Translations under genes and position numbers: made by a program
The notes under the pieces: generated by a model
Told to the model about the DNA's origin: nothing
Database searches by the model: none
The model's input: only the letters and a program-made list of their open reading frames with translations
NCBI RefSeq assembly: GCF_035083965.1
Contig: NC_089723.1
Location: 37,517,193 to 37,581,192 of the forward strand
From: Branchiostoma lanceolatum
Taxonomy: Eukaryota; Chordata; Leptocardii; Amphioxiformes; Branchiostomatidae
DNA length: 64,000 bases
Reading direction: 5' to 3'
Shown: positions 31,401-38,347 of the stretch, in pieces
Numbering within the stretch: the first letter of the stretch is position 1
Layout: each line of letters starts with the position of its first letter

Positions 31401-34258
31401 TATTAATTCCTTTGTCCGTGTGCCTATCCTTGAGAAGCGGCAATGTCAAGGAAAAAAACTAACTTCCATGTCTGCATCTCTATCCAGGCTTTTGGAAACC
31501 CCCATGACGTGGCCTGTGCCAGCTCAGGAGTGTACGTGGTGGAGATAGGGCCAAACAAAGTCTGGAAGTTGGAACCCACAGAAGGTGAGTATCTTAGACG
31601 AATTTCAGGCTTTTCTCATTCATAACAATCACTACTTATACTCAACCACCTTCACCAGAAATTGCAGTATGGCAGAATTGCTGAAAAGAGATTCCAATCA
31701 TAGTTTGTAAATCGTAAGATGCTCCCTTAAAAGACAGAACTTTTCACCTTCGATTCATGTCATCTGAAATCATTGAATTAACAAATTAATGTAGAATTTA
31801 TAAAAGGGAGACCATCATAACACATTCCTAGCATCCTGATCAGAGTCTCTGTCTACAGATCGGATCCCTAATGGTAGAATCAATGGTTCTGCCAGATTGC
31901 AATTTCTTCCCTGACACATAAATGTATGTATACCAAGTTATGAAGTCCCCACTGGGCTTGCCTTTTGGCACGAATGTCTTGCCTGTAGTGTGAGGTACAA
32001 TGTAGCAGGGTGTAGGGTTACAGGGATTAAAGAGTCCCAGGGGCAGTGGATCCGAAGGGCCCGCGTTCGAACCTCAGTGGTTGACTCGAGCTCGGACATG
32101 TTGTAAGGGATTGCATTCGTCATTTCGGATGGTGACGTAAAGCCAGCGGCCCCGTGTATGAAGGAGCTTTGGGCGTTAGCCTCAAGCGTCAAACCTCTGC
32201 ACGTAAAAGAACCCAACACACTTATCAAGAAGAGTAGGGGTGCTTGGCCAAAAACGCGAGCCGTAGCGAAGCCGCATTGCACTACCACTAGCTACTTGAA
32301 AAAGCATCATGCTTCACCTCAATTGAGGATGCCTGCTTTACCTTTTTAAGGTTACTTGGTCCTGAATGTGTGACAGGGCTAGGGGCTTTGCCAACCCTTC
32401 CCAAGTTGCTCCCAGTTGTCTTTAAAGCATAGAAAATGCATTTTGAATGCACCACATTGGATCAAAGGCAGCTGAAATTGACCAGTGTAAGCAATTATCT
32501 AAGGTGTAAGAAATGAAAGGATCCTTGTTTCAAAATGCACCAATCCAATCAGTAATTTGTTTCTCAGATTTTTAAAGAAAAAATATGGAGAGAGCAACAC
32601 CAAAAATAAGAAGAAAAAAAGTATTCCATGGTAGAAAACCACCTAGTTACTTAATTTAGTTATTAGTGAATGCCATCTGTAGATTAGTCTCTGAGAGTTA
32701 TTATTGTTGTGGTTTGCCATATATTGTACCTCGTATACATGTAGGTGTTGTGCAAAGTTCCTTCCTTCCTTCATTCCTTCCTCCCTTCATTTATTCATTA
32801 ATTCCCTCCTTTATTCATTAATTCCCTCCTTTATTCCTTTATTCATTCATTCATTTACTCAGCAGATCAAATCTCTGTGAAGAAAGGAGAGGAAGACAGT
32901 CTTCAGGAGATCGAAGCTGACACGTCAGACAAGACGACATCAGGTCTAGGTACTGATGAGCAGAAAGTTATCACCCCATACGAATCACTTCTACAATCAC
33001 ACAAACTCCTTAAACTCCCAAAGGGTAAGGAACCAATCAATATATCAATAAATCAATCAATAGCTTGTACAGTATGCAGCTATAGACTGATTTGTGATTT
33101 TCTTTGATTTTCTCTGATTTTAGTTCATCTTTACTGATCTTTCCTTCCTGTTGGGTTTCAAGAGGCCTATAATTCGGAATATCTGATTGTTTCCCAGTCA
33201 AGATACCTAAGGGGGCCTACATGCCCTTTTGCTATAGATCAGCTTTTAATTCCACGTAATTTGTAGCCAAACTGCTCAAATTAAATGTAATTGAGCGCGA
33301 TTCAGGTTACTCTATGTATAGCTTTATTTGCACCTGAATCTAGCAAAAAAGCTAAGCCAGCATGTCAAATTTAACGTGAAACTTATTAATAGGTGTAACT
33401 GTTGCTTTTCTGAATTTAGTGTTGAGCTTTGATGGAATGTGGGAGGTATGCAGGCCCCCACCTAAACTTTATCCTATTTTTCTATTCTTAAGGAATTTGA
33501 TCCAATTTTTCCTTTCATATGCTCCCAGGAATCTTAAACATAATCACTAATTTTCTAATTTTGCAGGAGGAAACTTGCGGGAGGACCTGAGCACCACCCT
33601 GATCATTGCCACCGTCCTGGTGGTCCCCCTGGTGATCGTCGTGATTATTGCAGCCGTGGTGCGCTGCCGTGCCAGCGGGAACCTCCGCTTCGACAAGAGG
33701 AAGAAGAGCACGCTGAAATCCTGGATGAACGGATACAAGGAGGTACAGAAATAGTGCTTTCCTTTACCTGTCGAGACTCCTTAACACCTTTTAAACCCCT
33801 CTGTTGTGTGAACACCTTTCTCTACTGCTAATTTTTAAGCCGCAAGGTTGATCCTGGCTGTGTCGCTCACCTGACTGGAAAACATTACTGGAAAGGGTTG
33901 CAGTCCTTAGGACGGGACGTTAAGGCGTGGTCCAGGCTGTTCATAATGTGCTTGTCGAAAAGACCATGAGCGGTACCATGAGCCATGAGTGTAAAAACTG
34001 TACATACCGTACAGTATCGTAGCGTCTGTCTTCTCTGTCATGATCAGTGGAAGAATAGCTCTTCAGTGAGCTAAACTGGATCGATATCACTTTGAATTCA
34101 CTTTACCTACCTTTTCCTGTTTACAGAAGCACCAGAACGGCAGCATGTTTTCCAACAAGAAGGGTTTCCAGAGAGTGAAGACTGAGGACAGTGATCACGA
34201 GGAGGACCCGCTGACTGACTCAGAAGTGGAGGAGTACAATGCAGTCAGGAGTGTATGA
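7340..34258 (+). CDS. PAM: Peptidylglycine alpha-amidating monooxygenase, bifunctional, complete (24 coding exons)
   Basis: The enzyme converts C-terminal glycine-extended peptides into amides in the secretory pathway. PHM hydroxylates with copper, O2 and ascorbate; PAL then cleaves the intermediate. Exons: 7340-7555, 7925-7979, 8989-9079, 9488-9579, 9816-9893, 10908-10959, 11592-11659, 12359-12442, 20602-20738, 22110-22162, 22732-22970, 23885-23971, 24409-24654, 25167-25293, 25789-25905, 26354-26426, 26947-27089, 29476-29558, 30109-30312, 30977-31086, 31488-31584, 32866-33024, 33567-33742, 34127-34258. All junctions are GT-AG and the sum is 2919 nt, or 972 aa plus stop, about the vertebrate length. 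The start is the ATG at 7340, giving a hydrophobic signal peptide (MKQSVSQLSLVLLCLVLFG), followed by an acidic EEEEEEE run. Exon edges rest on homology and splice consensus, without transcript data. Confidence 0.95.
7565..7800. repeat. (TTCA)n simple repeat in PAM intron 1
   Basis: About 230 bp of TTCATTCATT-type tetranucleotide repeat, imperfect, directly after the exon 1 donor. A similar TTCC/TTCA tract precedes exon 22 at about 32757-32860. Confidence 0.9.
7925..22970 (+). CDS. PAM: PAM exons 2-11: PHM (copper monooxygenase) domain
   Basis: The PHM catalytic core lies at about residues 73-388. The copper-H site is His103-His104 (STAHHM) and His171 (LQVHY). The copper-M site is His241 and His243 (RTHAHTLG) with Met316 (TSSDEMCNFYMMYY). 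These match the known rat PHM ligands almost position for position, so the domain should be active. Exon 9, and so half the domain, is separated from exon 8 by an 8.1-kb intron that is almost entirely one hAT-like insertion. Exon 11 ends in a His-rich stretch (HVHMHHHHGHG) whose 3' end and donor site are tandemly copied in the following intron. Confidence 0.93.
8861..8941 (-). repeat. tRNA-derived SINE head
   Basis: Read on the minus strand, this has a tRNA-like 5' end with a perfect A-box word (TGGCCTAGTGGG) and, about 40 nt later, a B-box-like word (ACTTCGATCCC). It lacks clear mature-tRNA pairing and sits within a PAM intron, so a SINE promoter is more likely than a tRNA gene. Confidence 0.6.
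9150..9450 (+). mobile_element. tRNA-derived SINE in PAM intron 3
   Basis: A tRNA-like head (about 9155-9225, with TTGGCTTAACGG and GGGTTTCAATG words) is followed by a body containing 'tgcccaggtgtaaaaatgggtacc', 'aggagagggttgggctcc', 'ttccaatactgtgccctaga' and 'cctcaaaaaggctatg'. The body recurs near 42.55 and 42.7 kb, reversed near 45.15-45.23 kb, and near 58.57-58.70 and 63.59-63.75 kb. Confidence 0.75.
10043..10865 (+). mobile_element. CR1/L2-like LINE, 5'-truncated, C-terminal reverse transcriptase region and 3' UTR
   Basis: An intact 235-codon frame (10055-10762) has the typical C-terminal part of a CR1-clade reverse transcriptase: YLGVTLT, WNTHI, LVRPNLEYAATVWDPYT, KLERVQNQAARF and VEWNSL. 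A short 3' UTR follows, with 'ccagctgctgccgcgccgcg' and 'tgcgaagctggtgtgttacgcc' words, ending in GATACAGATACAG. It lies in PAM intron 5 in sense orientation. The lack of stop codons suggests a fairly young copy. It is the reference for the fragments at 25.32, 30.56, 35.53, 43.83 and 54.08 kb. Confidence 0.88.
11000..11285. repeat. SINE-like dispersed repeat with conserved core (PAM intron 6)
   Basis: It contains 'actctttttcgaaaggtgtggtgggttctttaacgtgc'-type sequence, then 'cacgggacctcc' and 'gggacgtccctaac'. A copy in the same orientation lies at about 45798-46020. The core appears in reverse complement near 26.62 and 32.2 kb, so different SINE families share it. Just downstream, 11341-11459 and 11460-11578 are an almost exact 119-bp direct duplication next to the exon 7 acceptor. 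Confidence 0.65.
12490..20198. mobile_element. 7.7-kb hAT-like DNA transposon in PAM intron 8
   Basis: The terminal inverted repeats are TAGAGCTGTGTACC (12490-12503) and its reverse complement (20185-20198). They are flanked by the identical 8-bp duplication ccacatac (12482-12489 and 20199-20206). An 8-bp duplication with a TAGAG-type end fits the hAT superfamily. Subterminal regions carry inverted families of ACAGGTAC words. Further in are CG-rich 'ggtccggaccggttcgg' arrays (about 12760-12910 on the left, 19500-20010 on the right) next to a shared 'tagagtgcctatgt'-like junction. No transposase reading frame is recognisable, so it looks non-autonomous or decayed. Confidence 0.8.
12990..19100. 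other. Interior of the hAT-like element: no gene recognised
   Basis: About 6 kb without an ORF above ~115 codons and without hAT transposase signatures in the frames inspected. One GC-rich patch (16160-16280) again carries 'ccgaaccgtccgg'-type words. The motif 'tttaacctccttggta' at 18520-18535 resembles 4760-4775 in the 3.75-kb element. A degenerate multi-exon transposase or captured host sequence cannot be excluded. Confidence 0.45.
20772..20787. repeat. Poly-G run in PAM intron 9
   Basis: A run of about 16 G residues, 34 bp after the exon 9 donor. Such runs can form G-quadruplexes, and their length is often unreliable in assemblies. Confidence 0.85.
21451..21863. mobile_element. Foldback MITE with TTAA target duplications (PAM intron 9)
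   Basis: A 413-bp near-palindrome flanked by TTAA on both sides (21447-21450, 21864-21867). The arms are ~185 bp each, with a loop of about 40 bp near 21650-21690. They start AGGCAGACTAAACTTAATTT on the left and the near-identical complement on the right. A TTAA target suggests piggyBac-type mobilisation. No ORF. Confidence 0.85.
22325..22540. repeat. (TG)n microsatellite in PAM intron 10
   Basis: Long GT/GTGC dinucleotide runs. Apparent Cys/Val-rich (plus) and Thr/His-rich (minus) ORFs over this stretch are repeat artefacts. Confidence 0.9.
22874..23370 (+). repeat. 127-bp tandem repeat of the PAM exon 11 3' end plus donor site (4 copies)
   Basis: The block starting 'gactcccctgaggg' at 22874 recurs at 23001, 23128 and 23255, each 127 bp apart. 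Every copy has the last ~97 bp of exon 11 (Gly/His-rich codons), the donor 'gactg|gtaggtg', and, except after the last copy, a (GTTT)n intron start. Donors fall near 22971, 23098, 23225 and 23352. 127 is not a multiple of 3, and reading past the first donor meets a stop within the intron part (ORF end 23011), so only the first donor keeps the frame. The minus-strand Pro/His-rich ORF over this block is an artefact. Confidence 0.9.
23440..23625. repeat. 'cagtcaaacctg ... gaccacct' repeat, copy in PAM intron 11
   Basis: It begins with ACAGTCAAACCTG and ends with a matching inverted word (gcagttttgactgta), with internal 'gaccacct' and 'ggtcccttgg.aaattttccc' words. Related copies: 25530-25700, 26720-26850 (reversed), 37408-37730, and the two ends of the 59327-60675 element. 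It is likely a short derivative of the same terminal-inverted-repeat transposon. Confidence 0.7.
23885..24654 (+). CDS. PAM: PAM exons 12-13: linker between PHM and PAL
   Basis: Exon 12 (23885-23971) encodes a short segment (SLYLPDLPVLPYDIAPENLL). Exon 13 (24409-24654) encodes ~82 residues rich in Ser, Thr, Gln and Glu with no fold signature (for example STSTSTKTLAPPQQ and SESQSTAGSQSS). It corresponds in position to the protease-sensitive, alternatively spliced linker of vertebrate PAM. Both exons start and end in phase 1, so either could be skipped without changing the frame. That would allow a shorter linker; no transcript evidence is available here. Confidence 0.85.
25167..31584 (+). CDS. 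PAM: PAM exons 14-21: PAL (amidating lyase) domain
   Basis: This is the six-bladed beta-propeller lyase, about residues 500-818. Zinc ligands are His586 (LPHGL), His695 (IPHSLAL) and His791 (NPHDV). The catalytic residues expected from rat PAL are present: Arg534 in FHRGDHVWDAW and Tyr654 in YVSDGYCNSRI. The DREN motif also matches the family (CTADRENGRVVCF). An extra copy of the exon 17 3' end (ggggacgtctatgtgtcaga and its donor) lies in the next intron at about 27215-27255. Confidence 0.93.
25320..25430 (-). repeat. CR1-like LINE 3' end, antisense, in PAM intron 14
   Basis: 'ctgtatctgtat', 'ataactgcccttcggtataacac' and 'gctttgcaggcatg' match the reverse complement of the 3' UTR of the LINE at 10.7-10.86 kb. 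Confidence 0.7.
27720..28640. repeat. Diverged tandem repeats in PAM intron 17
   Basis: Repeating ~160-170-bp blocks hold 'gtatgta.gtc', 'tgatgaatcttta/tgatggatcttcatga', 'gaaggtcaa.ttcgaaaatg' and 'tactgcagc' words near 27.77, 27.93 and 28.08 kb. Less clear copies lie near 28.35 and 28.6 kb. No coding capacity. Confidence 0.55.
28840..29200 (+). mobile_element. LINE endonuclease-domain fragment (PAM intron 17)
   Basis: Frames here read NSINIYRPHSLPEAAFIDRLQ, then, after a frameshift, LGDFNFDLFLPKS. These are hallmarks of the apurinic-type endonuclease of CR1/RTE-like LINEs (the GDFN motif). It is broken by frameshifts and is a dead copy. Confidence 0.7.
30560..30775 (+). mobile_element. CR1-like LINE 3' fragment in PAM intron 19
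   Basis: It matches the last coding codons of the 10-kb LINE ('agaactattgtagag.gtaactcc') and its 3' UTR ('ccagctgcttccgcgcc', 'tgcgaagctgg'), ending in repeated GATACA units. Confidence 0.75.
32000..32330 (+). mobile_element. SINE with tRNA-like B box in PAM intron 21
   Basis: It has a B-box-like GCGTTCGAACCTC word (about 32062), then the core 'gcacgtaaaagaacccaac' and 'agaagagtaggggtgcttgg', then 'gaagccgcattgcactacc'. A partial copy is at about 26620-26720. Confidence 0.65.
32866..34258 (+). CDS. PAM: PAM exons 22-24: juxtamembrane, transmembrane and cytosolic tail
   Basis: Exon 22 encodes a charged stalk. Exon 23 encodes one membrane span at about residues 880-903 (TTLIIATVLVVPLVIVVIIA), followed by a basic stop-transfer segment (RCRASGNLRFDKRKKS). 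Exon 24 encodes a 43-residue acidic tail ending EEYNAVRSV. This predicts a type I membrane protein cycling between the trans-Golgi and secretory granules, like vertebrate membrane PAM. The tail is shorter than in mammals. The stop codon is at 34256-34258. Confidence 0.9.
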
Positions 34259-37200
34259 TTATCACTGGACCTCAGAGCTCTGAAAGAAAAATTTGTTTTC
34301 CGTTTGTCTTTTTCTTTTATGTCTTCCTCTACTCTACAAGTATCCTGGGTGCCATCCTTGATAGCTTTCCATGGCTGAGGCCCACACTCACTGCTAATCA
34401 ACCGAGAGATATAAACCAAACTTAGATATATAATGCAGTCAGAAGTGTATGATTATTATTCTCCAAGCAGATGTTTCGGGATGGAGAGGAACATAAAAAA
34501 TCACAGACACTCCTACATGTGTACCTCACTCGACCGAAACCTCTGCTGGGAGAATATATGATTATCGCTGGACAGCTGAAAGACCTTGCTGTGAGACCTT
34601 AGATAATTTTTCTGTCCGTCTTTTTCTTTCACTCCTGTCTTCCTCTAGTCTACAAGTAGCCTGGGTGCCATCCTAGATAGTTTTCCGCGGCTACCACACT
34701 CCCCAACAACCAACCGCTGCGACCCTTACCAAAACAAGAATTGGTCACATGAAAAATGAGGCAGCCTGGTTGGACTGTAGTATTGAGGGGTCACCCAACC
34801 AGACAAGGCTCTACCCAACTGTACAAAATGTACACATGAATGTGAGAATCCCAGACTAGTTGGTTTGCATTGAGTATGGGAGCTGGGAAATCTACCTAGG
34901 ATGACACCCAGGGTAATCTCCAAGCAGATTTAGTCTTCCTCTGAAACAAGTTGTTGAATTAATTCATGATGTGCAGAGGAAGTACACATAGCCATAGTCA
35001 CTTCCTGAATATAGGATAGAGAGTTGACAGTCCCCCCTCCCCAATGCAGGCCTCCTTTTATGACACCTCAGGTTGATAATGTATATGTCAAAGGATATAA
35101 TTGAAAGTCACAAAGTACATGTCAGCTTGCTGTGTGACTTGATAAACTGCCCACCACATTTTATAGCCATGTCACTGATTTCAATTGAAGAGAGAGACAG
35201 AAGACTTTTGTCAAAAGCTATTTGCTAGTTCTGACCATGAATCAGCTTATTAATTAGTCCATATCATAAAGTGACATTTCTAAAAATTAACTTAAGATAG
35301 CCGTAGATTATTGAGTGTATTTTTGTATTGTAAACATGCTCCTGTTAGGTGAAGTGTCAGGGATGTAGTAATGTACGTACATCTAACTTGTATAATTAAC
35401 CAGGAGAAATTCTGCTCAACAGGATAGTCGCATTTCTGGGACTCTTCTGCTGCCTTTGAACTGCAAGATTTTTGTAAATCTGAAAAGTGTACTTGAAGTT
35501 CGGGAGGTATTAGAAATATAAGTGTTAAAGCAGTTATGCCGGCTATACAGATACAGAATTATGATACAGAAGCTGGTGTGTTACGCTGAAGGGCGTTATA
35601 CCAGGCTATACAGATACAGAAGCTGGTGTGTTATGCCGAAGGGTTATACCGGCTACTACTAAGATACAGTATGCAGATTAGGGTAATATTCAAGATGTAT
35701 TCTTTTCATACATATGACAGTATTACATCATTTTGAGGGGAAAGCTACTCTAAGCATGTGTGGCTGTGTTATGAAGCATTCGGTAAATGTGTTTTGAAGA
35801 TAGCTCTTTTAACATTCCATACTTTGGTAGTGGACTGTCCTATATGGTACAAGCTTCTTTCGATTTAACTGCTTTGATCATGTTGATCTCATCTATTGCA
35901 AGGTTGGTGGACCTCAATGTATGTTTCTGTATATAATGAAAAAAGTGAAGGGAATATATTATGATTATCTGTATAGAGAGTATGAAAAGTGGTAGGTAGA
36001 AATGTTAGAGTAATTGGTGTTAAGTTATGCTTTGTTATGTGATTAGTTTTGGTGTTATCATGGAAAAATGCAAGAATTAAGTAGATAGAGCCAGAAAAAG
36101 ATTATTATTTTTGTTTTGAAGGTGGAACATATTTTTTCTTCTTTCTTTTAAAGGATGTGTTAAGAAAATGAGAAAAGGTTTTCAATTTCAATAGCTACAT
36201 GTGTATTCAACACTTCAACTTCAAAAAGATAGTCACATTTACTACTACTGAAAGTTAAACATAATTCTGCCTGTCACATTTCAAAACGTAGTAGTTACAA
36301 GGAAAGCTTCTCACTGCTATTACAGTACTTGCAGTATAGATGCAGGAAACTGAAACAAACAAGCAATTAAGCTTTGGGTGGAAAATCCTCTTCTGTATCT
36401 TTCCTTGCATAATGTCCTCTTCAGTTGGTGGAAAGAGCTTTGACTAACTGACCAATGACAATGGATTTCTGTGTTGTAACATTACAATTTCTTTTTGAAG
36501 GATTGTGCAATAGCTTTGTTACCAGCAAGCATATTTACAGAGCGTTTGTCATTGAACTGTAACCATTTATTAACTCGTTTGTTACGTCATCATCTCATCA
36601 TCTATTGGCCTGTAACAGCCAGGACTAGACGAGAAGTATAAATTTGTTACAATGTCTTTCTTCCCAAACGAAGGTCATGCATTACTGAGAAACCAATTTT
36701 GTTTGGCTGATTGATTCTGCCATTGTCACAAAGATACAGAGGACAGAAAGTTTGGATTTTTACAAACATGGGCATTGCACAAGGCCAGCTATGGTGTTAT
36801 TTACAGTTTTGCACAAATCAAAACAACTGTGACTCCCAAAATATTTTCTATACAATACCCAGCTTAACATAACATTGGTAAGGATACCTTTGCCGTCTAG
36901 TTTAGTTTGACATTTGTCCAAAGGGATTTTCTGAAATACAACTTGTTAATATTCATACTTGAATGTACAAAAATGTAAGATTATGAATTGTTTCCTGCAA
37001 ATATGGTGATTGTTTAAGTGTATTTATCAAGACTTCTTTAAGGTGTGTTTTTAAAGAAGTATTTTGATGCGCCCTCGGAAAAACCTTGGAAATTTTCCTT
37101 GCAGTGGCCAAAGAAATTATTATGAAGTTATCATTTTCAGGTCCAATGCCAAGACAACATAGTTTTCGTCCATATTACACATTGTCCAAAGCACCTTTGA

Positions 37201-38347
37201 ATGCGTTGGATGTGTAACTTGGTTTCATTTTAATCATGTAATGTGATGGCATGCTTGTGTTTGGTACAACATTTTAATGTTTAGTAAAAAATATTTGCGC
37301 CAAGATAGAGATGACAGTTGGGAAACTGATGAAAGCTGTACACATCTGGGTACCAGACAAGAAAAATGTTGGGTATGATAGGTAATATTTTAATTTGCAC
37401 TATGTTCAGTCAAACCTGTACAAGTGACCACCTTTACATAAGAACCACCTGGCCATTGATATACAGTAAAACCTGTACAAGTGACCACCTTTACATAAGG
37501 ACCACCTGGCCATTGATATACATTCAAAGTTTAAAACCTGTACAAGTCGAAACCTCAGAGTGCACAAGGACCATTTTGCCAATGCGTCCACTTTTTGGTG
37601 GTCCCTTAGATAATTTTTCCAATTGCCACAAGGCGCAAGCCTTAAGAATCCTGTCTATAGGAACCACCTGTCCACATAGACCAGATTCTGTTACTCCCCT
37701 GAGTGGTCTTCTTGGGCAGTTTTGACTGTATAATGTAATCAGAGGCAAGATCTACTGTACAGAATATTCAGGCTGATGTGTTTTATTCATCACATTGGAT
37801 TTGGGCTTAATGTAATGGCTGGTGGAGGTTTAAATCTGTTGCATAGAATATGTCAAGTTTGGTTGATGGTACTTACACTCAGTGTGTTGCTCTATCTGGT
37901 CAATAAATCGGACAATCTATAACATGAGTTACTCCGCTTTTTGTGTCACCATACATTTTAAGTAACTTTGCAGATACACATGTAGCACAGTGAAATACTG
38001 ACTCCTTTAAAATCGACTTCACGCAAAGCCTTAAAAAGTATTCTTTAAAGCTATTAGGGATGTACAGTAGATTCCGCATATCTGCATAGCTCATTTGTCA
38101 GCGCATTTTATACAACAATCTGGAATATACGACAGTCCGGAATAGAATTATATGATAATCATATAATTCTATTCCGGACTTGCGATGACCGTCTGACACT
38201 TTCCAAATTCTAAAATCATTTTAGACTCTGGATAGTGTCAGACGGTCATCGCAAGATAGGCATGTGACCATGCATTGGCTGTGCGTAAGGAACTTTACTA
38301 TCCAGTGATTTAACAACCTGATGAAACTATTCACAGATGTGTGAAAG
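34259..38347. other. PAM 3' UTR and intergenic region to TatD
   Basis: No coding exon was recognised. 34433-34700 repeats the PAM stop-codon region and early 3' UTR (34243-34410) in diverged form. 35530-35670 holds two or three CR1-like 3' tails. 37408-37730 is a 'cagtcaaacctg' repeat with an internal duplication of its 5' end. A possible polyadenylation signal AATAAA is at 37902-37907 (+). For the convergent TatD gene, TTTATT at about 37779 (AATAAA on minus) is a candidate. Confidence 0.5.
38134..38255. repeat. Two adjoining perfect inverted repeats near the TatD 3' end
   Basis: 38134-38180 is a perfect 23-bp-arm palindrome around a single central base, starting AGTCCGGAATAG. It overlaps by 2 bp the next inverted repeat (38179-38255), which has 22-bp perfect arms (CTTGCGATGACCGTCTGACACT) and a 33-nt loop that is itself partly palindromic. 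Confidence 0.92.
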
